A stretch of DNA of 64,000 nt, taken from Burkholderia sp. GAS332 (lineage in GTDB: Bacteria; Pseudomonadota; Gammaproteobacteria; Burkholderiales; Burkholderiaceae). Numbering within the stretch: the first letter of the stretch is position 1; every line of letters begins with the position of its first letter. Location of the stretch: positions 2,790,001 to 2,854,000 of the forward strand of contig FSRV01000001.1 in NCBI GenBank assembly GCA_900142905.1. The letters run 5' to 3'. This document shows, piece after piece, positions 52,266 through 60,155 of the stretch. The notes below the pieces were generated by a model. It ran no database searches and was not told the origin of the DNA. It worked only from the letters and a program-made list of their open reading frames with translations. The translations under genes and the position numbers were made by a program.

Positions 52266-52505
52266 CTAGAAGAGGCCCGCGGCGGCGGCGCTTTCAATAA
52301 CGCCTTTGACGATTTTGAGCACTTCCTTCAGAGCGTCCTGCTCGGACATGCCCTTCTTGAGGTACTGGTCGATATCTACGTGTTTCGGATAGCTAGTGCT
52401 TCCCTTCGGGTGGCGAAGCACGAACGAAGCTTCGGCTTTGTCCTTGACGAGGGTCACAACGATCAACACTCCATTGACGACTTCCTGGACGTTAGGCTCG
52501 GCCAT
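52266..52505 (-). CDS. Small protein on the opposite strand
   Basis: A 79-residue protein starting MAEPNVQEVVNGVLIVVTLV, then KDKAEASFVLRHPKGSTSYP and an Asp/Lys-rich helical end. GGAG lies six bases upstream of ATG 52505. The rightward reading frame over the same bases is Arg/His/Leu-rich and unlike a real protein. It runs against the rightward operon and so needs its own promoter. Confidence 0.55.
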   Translation of the reverse strand: MAEPNVQEVVNGVLIVVTLVKDKAEASFVLRHPKGSTSYPKHVDIDQYLKKGMSEQDALKEVLKIVKGVIESAAAAGLF

Positions 52506-52577
52506 GGTTTTCTCCGTTTTCATTGTCGGGGCATGAACGAACTCCCCATCCTTTTCAGCGGCGCCCCGGTGCGCGCG

Positions 52578-52829
52578 CTAGCCGTTATTGACGAAGTCGC
52601 CACCGCTTATCCCATCGATGACGTCGTGGGCAAGTTTTTTAAGCGCGTGGTGAGCCGCGTCGGCGGTCTGAGGCATCTTCTCCCACTGTGGGACATACCG
52701 TCGATCGACGTCCGCATTGGGCTCAGTGGATGTGATAACGAACTCGCCGGACCAGCTTGCGCCGCCCGCCGGATCGTAAACTTGGACATCAATCTGGTGT
52801 CCCTTGTACTCGGAAAGGTAGTGCGGCAT
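52578..52829 (-). CDS. Small beta-domain protein on the opposite strand
   Basis: An 83-residue protein starting MPHYLSEYKGHQIDVQVYDP, with SWSGEFVITSTEPNADVDRR and a helical tail (AAHHALKKLAHDVIDGISGG). GGAGG lies seven bases upstream of ATG 52829. Like its neighbour it is leftward inside the rightward operon, and may form a two-gene unit with it. No family is recognised. Confidence 0.58.
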   Translation of the reverse strand: MPHYLSEYKGHQIDVQVYDPAGGASWSGEFVITSTEPNADVDRRYVPQWEKMPQTADAAHHALKKLAHDVIDGISGGDFVNNG

Positions 52830-52864
52830 GCCAACCTCCGTCGTGGTTTTGAGGAGATCCTAGC

Positions 52865-53320
52865 ATGAAGGCCATTTCCATCCGACAGCCTTGGGCGTGG
52901 CTGATCGTCAACGGTTACAAGGACATCGAAAACCGCACATGGTCGACGCGCTATCGCGGGCCAGTGCTGATTCATGCCAGCAAGGGCGTCACGATCCGTG
53001 AGTATCAAGAGGCGCTTGCGTTCGCGATTTCTGTCGGCTTCAGTAGCAATTTTCCGAAGCGCGATGATTTGGAGCGCGGCGGCATCGTCGGCGTCGCAAC
53101 GATTATTGACAGCGTGACGCAGAGCAACTCGCGTTGGTACACCGGCGCGCACGGTTTCGTCTTGCGCGATGCGCGGCCGCTCCCGTTCACGACGTGCAAA
53201 GGTGCGCTCGGTTTCTTTGAGGTGCCACCAGCCGTCACGTCGGAGTGCGCCTGCGAGCAACACGAGCCAGCGGACCGTGAGGACGAACGTGATTTCGTAT
53301 TGCGAGGTGAAGCACAATGA
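52865..53320 (+). CDS. ASCH-domain protein
   Basis: A 151-residue protein starting MKAISIRQPWAWLIVNGYKD, followed by IENRTWSTRYRGPVLIHASK and IVGVATIIDSV, then KGALGFFEV. The I-S-I-R-Q-P-W-A start and the G-x-K-x-I-E-x-R-T motif define the ASCH fold, an RNA- or modified-nucleotide-binding module common in phages. GGAG lies eight bases upstream. The C-terminal 25 residues are acidic. It overlaps the alpA-like gene by four bases. Confidence 0.85.
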   Translation: MKAISIRQPWAWLIVNGYKDIENRTWSTRYRGPVLIHASKGVTIREYQEALAFAISVGFSSNFPKRDDLERGGIVGVATIIDSVTQSNSRWYTGAHGFVLRDARPLPFTTCKGALGFFEVPPAVTSECACEQHEPADREDERDFVLRGEAQ

Positions 53321-53580
53321 ATACCGCTCAACCTGCGACCGGTGCCATGAACGTCGATTCGTATGCTCGCGTAGAAGGGAGCGCAGCCGGCACCGACCGA
53401 CTACTGCGTCTCCCTCAGGTACTTGATATGGTCGGCCTCGGCAAGACGATGCTCTACGAAATGATCAAGACCGGCGAGTTTCCACAACCGCGAAAGGTGC
53501 GGCACCTTTCTGTGTGGGTAGAGTCTGAGGTTCAGACATGGATCAGCAAAATTGCGAAAGTACCAGCGGAGCTTGAGTGA
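53317..53580 (+). CDS. AlpA-family regulator/excisionase-like protein
   Basis: An 87-residue protein with an AlpA-like winged HTH: RLLRLPQVLDMVGLGKTMLY, then EMIKTGEFPQPRKVRHLSVW and ESEVQTWISK. AlpA-family proteins activate integrases or act as excisionases. It is the last gene of the rightward early operon. A degenerate second copy lies at 54550-56060. Confidence 0.85.
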   Translation: MNTAQPATGAMNVDSYARVEGSAAGTDRLLRLPQVLDMVGLGKTMLYEMIKTGEFPQPRKVRHLSVWVESEVQTWISKIAKVPAELE

Positions 53581-53601
53581 ATTTGCAAGCTAGTTTCTGA
53601 G

Positions 53602-54489
53602 CTAGCTGCTGACGTTCAACTGCCGCTCCAAACGCTCGATCGCGGCTTTCATTGTTTTCCGTGCGCCATCGTATTGCTTGATCATGATCTGCTTTAGCTC
53701 ATCCTGATCCTCATCCAGCATGCCAAGTTCCTTACGCAACGCGATGCTAGCGGAGATAGCAATGTCCCTCACGCTGGGTTGTAATTCAACCATGGTCTTG
53801 AGGAACTCCAACTGCGCCCGATGTAAATCGCGCATACTGGACCCGCTCTGCGCCTGCCACTGATCGATCTGCGATTGCTGAAACGCGATTTGTGCGCAAA
53901 CGAAATTCCACTTTTCAGCAGATGGCGGCCCATCGAAAAGTAGCGAAGTCTGGACTTGAACCCATCGCCCATGTTCTCCGACGGCCCGGGCAACAGTCTG
54001 AGCGTTGGCTTGAACTCGACCATTGGCATCGTCAATTGGAGCCCGCTTAAATGAAAGCTCAAGATTCAATTGCATTAGTGAATTTAATAGAGCGCCAGTA
54101 GCAGATACTGTTTCTGCTCCAGCGACCGCATTCACTTTAGAAATTAACCCCACTGCTTCGCTAAACCTTCTTTGGGCCTCGTCTCTCTGAGTCGCTGGTT
54201 GCGCCATGGACCCAAGCGCGCTCGTTGCGGCATACACGCCTTCAATAGCCGGAATGTACACATCCCGTCGAAGCTTCATTTTTCGCTCAAGGGCGCTCTC
54301 TGATGCTTCGTGTGCTAACTTGCGGGCGTTCTCTTGGGCGGTGTGAGCTAACTGCTCTCTGTGGCGCTTGGAAAGGCCAAGGTTTGTTACCAAAACCCCG
54401 AGTACAGTGATCACCGAGGCGACTATGCCCGACCAAACGACGTTTGGCACCGACCTAAGCAACGTACCAATCGCCCCCAGAATGTCCAT
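53602..54489 (-). CDS. Membrane-anchored coiled-coil protein (cargo)
   Basis: A 295-residue protein with one N-terminal transmembrane helix (VVWSGIVASVITVLGVLVTN) and a long cytoplasmic helical part (AQENARKLAHEASESALERK, then a C-terminal LDEDQDELKQIMIKQYDG). It is leftward between the intact alpA-like gene and its broken copy, so it has the marks of inserted cargo. A structure similar to membrane-anchored anti-phage or exclusion proteins is possible. No family was recognised. Confidence 0.65.
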   Translation of the reverse strand: MDILGAIGTLLRSVPNVVWSGIVASVITVLGVLVTNLGLSKRHREQLAHTAQENARKLAHEASESALERKMKLRRDVYIPAIEGVYAATSALGSMAQPATQRDEAQRRFSEAVGLISKVNAVAGAETVSATGALLNSLMQLNLELSFKRAPIDDANGRVQANAQTVARAVGEHGRWVQVQTSLLFDGPPSAEKWNFVCAQIAFQQSQIDQWQAQSGSSMRDLHRAQLEFLKTMVELQPSVRDIAISASIALRKELGMLDEDQDELKQIMIKQYDGARKTMKAAIERLERQLNVSS

Positions 54490-54633
54490 TCCAACCTCGT
54501 TTAGTTATCAGTTGCACTACCGTCGCCGAGTGTCACTCTGCGATGACCGCCAGTTCTGGACATAGCGGATCTCGGAAAAACAATGCTGTAGGCAATGATT
54601 AAGACCGGCGAGTTTCCGTGGCCGCGGAAGGTG

Positions 54634-56002
54634 CAATGCTCTCAACTTAAGCCCGAAAGGGCTTGTATACGGGGCGTTTGCCCTGTAAACTTCATCGCAT
54701 AACTGATTGATAAATAAACGATATGAACTCAAATACCAGCGTCTTCCCAACTCCTGGCTGAGTTCTCCGATTTCCTGTTCGATCCGGCGCTCGCTGAGCG
54801 TGTTCGCCGTTCTCCCACTGCCTTTACCCGCAATCGCATCCTGACGCTGCCACGCATAGCAGCGTTGATGATGTCGGGCATGCGCACGAGCGTGCAGGCC
54901 GAGCTCGATGGGCTGTTTGGCGCGTTGCGCGGGCAAACGGTGCGCACCCGGGCGGTAAGTGCACAGGCCTTCAGCAAGGCGCGCCGCGGCCTGTCGGCCG
55001 AGCTGTTCGAACTGGCCCGCGCGCGCCTGATCGAGCTGGCCCAACCCTACATTGATTCGATGCGCTGGAATGGCCTGAGGCTGGTCGCAGCCGACGGTAG
55101 CCGTCTGCGGGTAGGCACGCGCGAAGGCCATGATCTGCGCGCCGACCACTACGCATTTGCGCTGTTCCTGCCGGGGCCCGAACTGACCCTGCACGCCGCG
55201 CTTCATCCGGCCGACGGCTCCGAGCGGCAGATGCTGTTCGAAGCGCTGGACGTACTGCAACCGCACACCGATCTGCTGCTGCTCGATCGCGGCTATCTCG
55301 GCAACATGATGGTGGCCGCGCTGGCGCAGCGCGAGATCCCGTTCTGTCTGCGCGTGGATGCACGCGCCTGGACGTGCGTCACCGCCTTTGCGCGCAGTGG
55401 CGAGGCTGAGCGAATCGTGACACTGGCCGCGCCCAATGAACAGGACGCCCTTGACTATGAACTGGTGCGCACGCCCACCACGGTGCGCCTGATCCGCGAT
55501 GTCACTCCTGGCGGACGTGTTCGCGTGCTGATGACCTCGCTGCTCGATCGCCAGCGCTATCCGGCTGCCACCTTCGGGGCGCTCTATCATCAGCGCTGGC
55601 GCATCGAGGAAGCGTTCAAACGGCTCAAGCACCGGCTGCGGCTGGAGGCCGTCACGGGGCTGGACTACCTGGCGCTGCAGCAGGACTTCGGCGCAAAAAC
55701 CGTCGCCGACAACCTGTGCACACTGCTCAGCGATCTCGACGATGCGTCTCACGATGACGCACCTGCCAGCCGTCCTGACCGTGTTTATGCGCTGGGTGCC
55801 CTCAAGCCGATCCTCGGCGCGTGCCTGCTACGGATTGAACACTGCCTGAACCTGCTGCCCAAAGTCATGCCGGCCATCCACCAGGCCCGATGTCGTATCC
55901 AGCCCTCGCGCTCTTACCCACGACCGCCCAGAAAAGCCAAGCCCCATCACCATCTCGCGTACAAGCTTGCTTGATGAAATGGGGCTTAAGTTGAGAGCAT
56001 TG
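54634..56002 (+). mobile_element. IS4-family insertion sequence, 1369 bp
   Basis: Perfect 21-bp terminal inverted repeats at 54634-54654 and 55982-56002 (starting CAATGCTCTCAACTTAAG), flanked by a 10-bp direct target duplication. Size, repeat structure and the DDE transposase fit the IS4 family. The insertion is in the degenerate AlpA-like gene. Confidence 0.93.
54865..55974 (+). CDS. IS4-family DDE transposase
   Basis: At least 369 residues. DDE motifs are visible: VAADGSRLRVG (first Asp), DLLLLDRGYLGNMM (second Asp), and YHQRWRIEEAFKRLK, the Y-2-R-3-E-6-K signature of IS4 transposases. The frame is open upstream to 54727 (LLAEFSDFLFDPALAERVRR fits the family N-terminus) but has no ATG, GTG or TTG there. 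The ATG at 54723 (MNSNTSVFP) is in another frame and stops soon. So the product either starts at TTG 54862 or ATG 54865, or the gene has a one-base defect near 54750. Confidence 0.85.
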   Translation: MMMSGMRTSVQAELDGLFGALRGQTVRTRAVSAQAFSKARRGLSAELFELARARLIELAQPYIDSMRWNGLRLVAADGSRLRVGTREGHDLRADHYAFALFLPGPELTLHAALHPADGSERQMLFEALDVLQPHTDLLLLDRGYLGNMMVAALAQREIPFCLRVDARAWTCVTAFARSGEAERIVTLAAPNEQDALDYELVRTPTTVRLIRDVTPGGRVRVLMTSLLDRQRYPAATFGALYHQRWRIEEAFKRLKHRLRLEAVTGLDYLALQQDFGAKTVADNLCTLLSDLDDASHDDAPASRPDRVYALGALKPILGACLLRIEHCLNLLPKVMPAIHQARCRIQPSRSYPRPPRKAKPHHHLAYKLA

Positions 56003-56105
56003 GCGGAAGGTGCGGCACCTCTCCGTGTGGGCCGAATCTGAGGTGCAGACTTGGATCAAATCTGTGACACACCTACAGAAGGGACTGATAGGCCATGCAA
56101 AAGCA

Positions 56106-56132
56106 AAAAAAGGACGGTATGCCGTCCTTTTT
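56106..56132. terminator. Bidirectional intrinsic terminator
   Basis: AAAAAGGACGG and its inverse CCGTCCTTTTT form a hairpin with A/U runs at both sides. It lies between the alpA-like remnant and the two membrane-protein genes, and could end both transcripts. Confidence 0.82.
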
Positions 56133-56151
56133 CACGTCCAAACCTCTATCC

Positions 56152-56484
56152 CTAAAAACCTGCCGCCTTAACTAACTTCGCTAGCCCTTCTTTCAGAGAC
56201 AGGACCGCAGTTCCCGCGCCACCAATTAAAAGAGCTGCTCTGTCATCCGACAGTTGGCCAAGCTTGCTCGGATCAAGAATCATGGTGAGAATAACGATCT
56301 TCAACCCGGAAATAAATCCAGCCGCGGCAAGCATGGCCATAACCATCTCGCCAAAATCTCCCCACTTTTTCTTGTACGCGTTGCCTGCAAGAATAATCAG
56401 CAGACAAATAAGAGCAGCAAACGTTGCGTACGTCCCGAAGTCAACGCTTGCGGCCGAAACTAATAACCCCTTCAGATACGGCAC
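56152..56484 (-). CDS. Multi-TM small membrane protein, second gene of an att-adjacent pair
   Basis: A 110-residue protein with a GTG start (GGGGGAG six bases upstream) and two or three hydrophobic segments (YATFAALICLLIILAGNAY and MVMAMLAAAGFISGLKIVIL). It overlaps the Gly-zipper gene by 44 bases, which suggests co-expression. Location beside attR is typical of cargo genes such as toxin-antitoxin or exclusion modules. No family is assigned. Confidence 0.6.
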   Translation of the reverse strand: MPYLKGLLVSAASVDFGTYATFAALICLLIILAGNAYKKKWGDFGEMVMAMLAAAGFISGLKIVILTMILDPSKLGQLSDDRAALLIGGAGTAVLSLKEGLAKLVKAAGF

Positions 56485-56755
56485 TAATTACTCCCCCGAT
56501 GGCTCCGCCGATGACTACCCCCACGGGACCAGCTACGCTGCCGATGGCGGCACCACCGACCGTAGAAACGAAAATCGTCCCGAAGTCACCACTTGTTTTT
56601 AATCGTTCGGACAGGCCGCCTGACGGTTTCACATTTGTCTTTGTTACCGCTGCCGCCAGGCGATTGCGGCGGCCGCCGAATTGCTTCGCACCGGCGACAT
56701 GCTGCGACGCCGCTTCGATTTTCTGCGGCCTGCTGCTGACCTTTTCTTGCGACAT
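56441..56755 (-). CDS. Glycine-zipper membrane protein, first gene of an att-adjacent pair
   Basis: A 104-residue protein: a charged N-terminus (MSQEKVSSRPQKIEAASQHV) and a C-terminal Gly-rich zipper (VGGAAIGSVAGPVGVVIGGA, then IGGVISAVSEG). Such zippers occur in pore-forming or membrane-associated toxins and colicin-immunity-like proteins. AAGGAGG lies six bases upstream of the ATG. The next gene overlaps it, so the two may act together on the membrane. Confidence 0.6.
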   Translation of the reverse strand: MSQEKVSSRPQKIEAASQHVAGAKQFGGRRNRLAAAVTKTNVKPSGGLSERLKTSGDFGTIFVSTVGGAAIGSVAGPVGVVIGGAIGGVISAVSEGVISFGRKR

Positions 56756-56888
56756 GCATACCTCCTTGACTGCTTGCTCGCCGTGCGACATCCGCACCAC
56801 GCACAATCATTCCAAATAATACATCGTCAATCGTAGTTTCGGCTATCAGGATATCGACCGCCAATGATGACGACAGCAGCCGGATAAA

Positions 56889-56910
56889 AAGCGGGTATCA
56901 AAGCGGGTAC
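56889..56910. repeat. Integrase arm-type repeats, right cluster
   Basis: AAGCGGGTAT (56889-56898) and AAGCGGGTAC (56901-56910) repeat in the same 12-bp spacing as the pair at 3229-3250 near the left end. They lie 65-86 bases inside the attR core. Confidence 0.75.
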
Positions 56911-56974
56911 AAATCATCGAGCCAAATCCAAAAGCCCAATACCAGCAATGATTACAGGCCGCGCCTAGTGATGT

Positions 56975-56995
56975 AGCTTCCACATCACAATATGA
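56975..56995. other. attR core, right 21-bp copy
   Basis: Identical to 3082-3102. Sequence to the right of it is host DNA: read leftward, it gives AAGGTGATCCC, then GTG at 57003 (a V/M-I-H-H-I-V-M-W-K-L start), the native beginning of the Dabb gene whose body is at 2808-3100. The region 57004-57181 holds the displaced native promoter area, with no gene. Confidence 0.9.
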
Positions 56996-57181
56996 TGGAT
57001 CACGGGATCACCTTGTTCGATTCAATTCGTTGGGCCGGCACTTTGCGTTCGCCGAAACGGCGCACGCGGACAATAGGAAATGATAACCGCTACGACGTTC
57101 GCGCATGCGCGGGGGCCACGTGCGCCGACCGAACGGATAAGGCCGAATGCGCAAAAGCGCCGCGCTGTCCGGCTAGTCAGA

Positions 57182-58858
57182 TCACGCCGCATGCGCCGTC
57201 ATCCGTGCTGCCAGACGCCCTAACCTGCGCACGGCATCATCGGCCTGATCGAGATCCGTACTCGGACAACTCAGGCGAATGAAATGATCGAAGCCGCCAG
57301 CGTTTGAAAACACCGTGCCCGGCATCACGCGGATACCTTCATCCAAAGCCGCGTCGAAAAATGCGGACGACGATACGTCGCGCGGCAACTCGATCCAGAA
57401 AAACATGCCTCCGCCCGGTGGCGTAAAGCGTGTGCCGTCGGGAAACGATGCGGCGATCGTTGCGGTCATTCGTTCGCGTTGAATCCGCAGACGGTCGCGC
57501 AAACGCCGCAGATGCCGCTCATACGCGTTCGTTTCCAGAAATTCGGCGAGCACGACTTGCGACAACTGCTCGTTATGCCGCGACTGCGCGAACTTCAGCA
57601 TGCCGATGCGCGGATGCCAGCGTCCACCGTTGATCCAGCCGACCCGCATGCCGGGCGCAAGCGTCTTGTTGAACGACGTGCAATGGATCACCGTACCGTC
57701 GGTGTCCCAGGCCTTCAACGATTTCGGCGGCTGCGCGGTGTCGGCGAGTTCGCGGTAGGGATCGTCTTCGATCAGCGGAATGCCGGCGCGCGCGCACAGT
57801 TCGACGAGCCGCGCTTTGTGTGCGTCGGGCATCACGCTGCCAAGCGGATTCTGCAGATTCGGCACGACCACCACCGCTTTGATGTCGGAGTGCGTTTGCA
57901 GCGCGAACGCCAGCGCTTCGATGGCGAGACCGGTGCTGGGACTGGCCGGAATTTCAAGCGCGCGCAGGCCGAGGCTTTCGAGCGCCTGCAACAAGCCGAA
58001 GAAACACGGCGATTCCACCGCGACCGTGTCGCCCGGCTTCGTGACCGCGCGCAAGGCCAGGTTCACAGCCTCGATGCCGCCGTGGGTCATGATCACGTCG
58101 TCCGCGCCGATCTGAATGCCGACGTCGAGCGCACGGCGCGCAATGATGGCGCGCAACTCGGGATCGCCCTGATCGGGTCCGGCCGCGGTCAGCAAGGTTG
58201 GGCGCCGGCGCAATGCGCGCAGTGCTGCTTTCTGCAAGGCGTCGGTGGGATAAAGATCGGGCGATGCGGTCGCGCCACCGAGATTCAACGCGTCAGGATA
58301 ACGCTGAAATTTCGACACGATCGCCGAAATCGCCGAATGGATGCCGACGAACTGCGCGGCGCCGGGCGCGGCTGCGAGGTCGGGTTCGGTAGCCGCGGGC
58401 AGCGCCGCGATTTGACGGGCACGCACGAAATAACCGGCACGTGGCCGGGCCTCGATCAGCGCGTCGCGCTCCAGGGTGCGATAGCTCTCGGTAGCCGTAG
58501 CGAGACTTACACCGTGCCGCTGCATGAATGCGCGCATTGACGGCATGCGGTCGCCGGGGCGCAGCACGCCGTTATCGATCGCGCGGCGGTATTGGTCGGC
58601 CAGTTGGCGGTAGAGGGGCCGGTTATCCGGGGGGTGGCCAGCCGAGCGCCGGTCTACAGCCGGCGCTTCGGGCAATAGGCTAGCCGAGCGCCTCTCCATT
58701 GACGGCGCTTTGGGCGCCAAATGGGTCGCGGACCGGTGCATCGGCGCTGCGGTTGACGACAGACTAGCCGAAGGCTCGTCCACGGGCGATAGGTCCACCG
58801 GCGGTGCTTCCGTGCACGACACCGCTTGTGTGTCTGGGGTAAAGGTAGAAGAGCTCAT
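57182..58858 (-). CDS. MocR/GntR-type PLP-dependent regulator
   Basis: A 558-residue regulator. An N-terminal stretch of about 80 residues has four degenerate repeats (DRRSA, ERRSASLLPEAP and similar). A GntR winged HTH follows at about 90-160 (RPLYRQLADQYRRAIDNGVL and SLATATESYRTLERDALIEA), then a fold-type-I aminotransferase domain with the PLP lysine in CTSFNKTLAPGMRVGW. MocR proteins sense amine or amino-acid ligands. It is divergent from the DUF2917 gene. The GTG of the Dabb gene originally lay downstream of it. The start at 58858 (MSSSTFTPD) is preferred to 58900. Confidence 0.85.
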   Translation of the reverse strand: MSSSTFTPDTQAVSCTEAPPVDLSPVDEPSASLSSTAAPMHRSATHLAPKAPSMERRSASLLPEAPAVDRRSAGHPPDNRPLYRQLADQYRRAIDNGVLRPGDRMPSMRAFMQRHGVSLATATESYRTLERDALIEARPRAGYFVRARQIAALPAATEPDLAAAPGAAQFVGIHSAISAIVSKFQRYPDALNLGGATASPDLYPTDALQKAALRALRRRPTLLTAAGPDQGDPELRAIIARRALDVGIQIGADDVIMTHGGIEAVNLALRAVTKPGDTVAVESPCFFGLLQALESLGLRALEIPASPSTGLAIEALAFALQTHSDIKAVVVVPNLQNPLGSVMPDAHKARLVELCARAGIPLIEDDPYRELADTAQPPKSLKAWDTDGTVIHCTSFNKTLAPGMRVGWINGGRWHPRIGMLKFAQSRHNEQLSQVVLAEFLETNAYERHLRRLRDRLRIQRERMTATIAASFPDGTRFTPPGGGMFFWIELPRDVSSSAFFDAALDEGIRVMPGTVFSNAGGFDHFIRLSCPSTDLDQADDAVRRLGRLAARMTAHAA

Positions 58859-59036
58859 GACCCGATGGTGCGGACAGTGCGGGCGTAGCGACAGATACAC
58901 ATCGGCGTGATTCCAACCGATACAGCATACTTAAACCCCACGTTGTACCGGTTCACATTGTGCATTGTTGCGCCTGTTTTCGCGTGGACGGACTCAATAA
59001 GCTGTGTGGCATGAAAACGGTTTAAAGGAATCGCTC

Positions 59037-59414
59037 ATGCCCACCACTCAACCCCGCGCCGGTTTGCCTCACGATGCCGCCACCTCACGCGTTGCGGCCG
59101 GTCAGGTGGCCGTGCACGATCTGCGCGCCCTAACCTCGATCGTAGTCGTCGAAGGCAATCTGCTGCTCAACTTCCGCGATCATTCTCTGGCGTGGCTGGG
59201 AGACGCCGTCCCGGTCACGTCAGTCACGCTGCACGAAGGCGAGCGCTATGTCACGCCACAGCGCGGCGTCGTGTCGATCAGCGCGGCGCGTGCGGCATCC
59301 GCCGTGTTCGTCGTCCAGCCCTGCCGGCACCAAAACGACCGGCACGGTTTCATCAGTCAAGCCGTGCGCAATCTGACGAGCCTCATCAAAACGCGGCTGC
59401 AGCGCGCCGCCTGA
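59037..59414 (+). CDS. DUF2917-type protein
   Basis: A 125-residue protein with a central cupin-like beta fold (ALTSIVVVEGNLLLNFRDHS, then VTLHEGERYVTPQRGVVSIS) characteristic of DUF2917. Its function is not known. It is divergent from the MocR gene across a 178-base region, a typical arrangement for a MocR target. AAGGA lies eight bases upstream of ATG 59037. Confidence 0.75.
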   Translation: MPTTQPRAGLPHDAATSRVAAGQVAVHDLRALTSIVVVEGNLLLNFRDHSLAWLGDAVPVTSVTLHEGERYVTPQRGVVSISAARAASAVFVVQPCRHQNDRHGFISQAVRNLTSLIKTRLQRAA

Positions 59415-59484
59415 AACGTCGCTACTGGCGCAAAACGGCCCGCTACAATGCATGACTTAAGCCGCTTCCTTCGAGGTGCCGGTC

Positions 59485-59988
59485 ATGTCCTTCTTTCGCG
59501 TACTGCTGTCCCGCCGTCACGCCCGTCTGGCCACGATCCTCGCCGTCGTCACGCTGACGCTCAACGGCTGCGCCGGTCTGTTCGGCGGTGACCCTTTGCG
59601 CGTCAACGTGGCCGGCATCGAACCGGTCGACGGTCAGGGCCTGGAGATGCGCTTCAATGTCAAACTGCGCGTCCAGAATCCCAATGAATCCGCGGTCACG
59701 TTCGACGGCGTGTCGCTTGCGCTCGAACTGAACGGCAAGCCGTTCGCCAGCGGTGTCAGCGATCAGGGCGGCACCGTACCGCGCTTCGGCGAAACAGTTG
59801 TCAGTGTGCCGCTGACGGTGCCCGCCTTCGCTGCGGTTCGCCAGGCTTTCGCCTTTCCGGGCGCCGTGCAAGCGGGACAGATTCCGTACATCCTGCGCGG
59901 CAAGCTCGCCGGTGGCCTGACGAACACAACACGCTTCGTCGATCAAGGTACGTTAAGCCTGCCGGCGCTCGGCATGGCTCTGCCCTGA
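59485..59988 (+). CDS. LEA14-like lipoprotein
   Basis: A 167-residue protein with a lipoprotein signal peptide ending LNGCAG (Cys27) and a LEA type 2/WHy domain (VNVAGIEPVDGQGLEMRFNV, then KLRVQNPNESAVTFDGVSLA). Likely anchored to the outer membrane. It follows the DUF2917 gene on the same strand. The start at 59485 has GAGG at a suitable distance, with a second ATG-like choice at 59476. Confidence 0.85.
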   Translation: MSFFRVLLSRRHARLATILAVVTLTLNGCAGLFGGDPLRVNVAGIEPVDGQGLEMRFNVKLRVQNPNESAVTFDGVSLALELNGKPFASGVSDQGGTVPRFGETVVSVPLTVPAFAAVRQAFAFPGAVQAGQIPYILRGKLAGGLTNTTRFVDQGTLSLPALGMALP

Positions 59989-60060
59989 TGCGTCCCGGCC
60001 TGTGCCGCCAGTCGATGCCGGTGATTCATGCCCGCTACCCAGGCAAGCCAGACTCATGCA

Positions 60061-60130
60061 AATAAAAAACGGGTGCCGCGGATTCAATGCCTGCACGTCT
60101 TCTTGCACCGAACCACACGACACCCGCTTT
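60061..60130 (-). terminator. Long-stem terminator after the thiolase gene
   Basis: Read leftward, GCGGGTG and CACCCG arms (60121-60127 with 60070-60075) enclose a long loop and are followed by TTTTTTATT. It ends the beta-oxidation cluster. A bidirectional role for the convergent lipoprotein gene is possible. Confidence 0.55.
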
Positions 60131-60155
60131 TAATCAAGCCCGCTCTCGCGCCCGA

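Larger units (their letters stand above)
54550..56060 (+). pseudogene. Second AlpA-like gene, broken by a stop and an IS element
   Basis: Before the IS, DLGKTML is followed by an in-frame TAG and then AMIKTGEFPWPRKV. After the IS, RHLSVWAESEVQTWIKS continues. These match the intact AlpA-like protein (LGKTMLYEMIKTGEFPQPRK) closely but not identically, so this is a diverged paralogue and not a recent duplication. The insertion left a 10-bp GCGGAAGGTG duplication at 54624-54633 and 56003-56012. The N-terminal part before about 54540 is not recognisable. Confidence 0.75.
3082..56995. mobile_element. Complete temperate prophage, podovirus-like, about 53.9 kb
   Basis: Bounded by a perfect 21-bp direct repeat (3082-3102 and 56975-56995). 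It contains a tyrosine integrase next to the left repeat, arm-type repeats at both ends, lysis, head, packaging and internal-virion genes, a repressor region and a YqaJ/RecT recombination operon. No tail-tube, sheath or tape-measure gene is visible, and the transglycosylase, internal proteins and giant polyvalent protein fit a short-tailed phage. The gene order (packaging, portal, capsid, internal proteins, giant protein) recalls Bcep22-like Burkholderia phages, but that is memory-based inference. Two genes look frameshifted and one is split by an IS, so activity is uncertain. Confidence 0.93.

Noticed and set aside
52251..52868. A 205-residue rightward frame covering two small leftward genes
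   Set aside because: The leftward genes have good ribosome sites and protein-like composition, while this frame lacks a ribosome site and is His/Arg/Leu rich.
54517..55752. A 411-residue leftward reading frame over the IS element
   Set aside because: It is the antisense of the transposase with its DDE motifs, and its composition (Gln, His and Arg rich) is typical of a shadow frame in GC-rich DNA.
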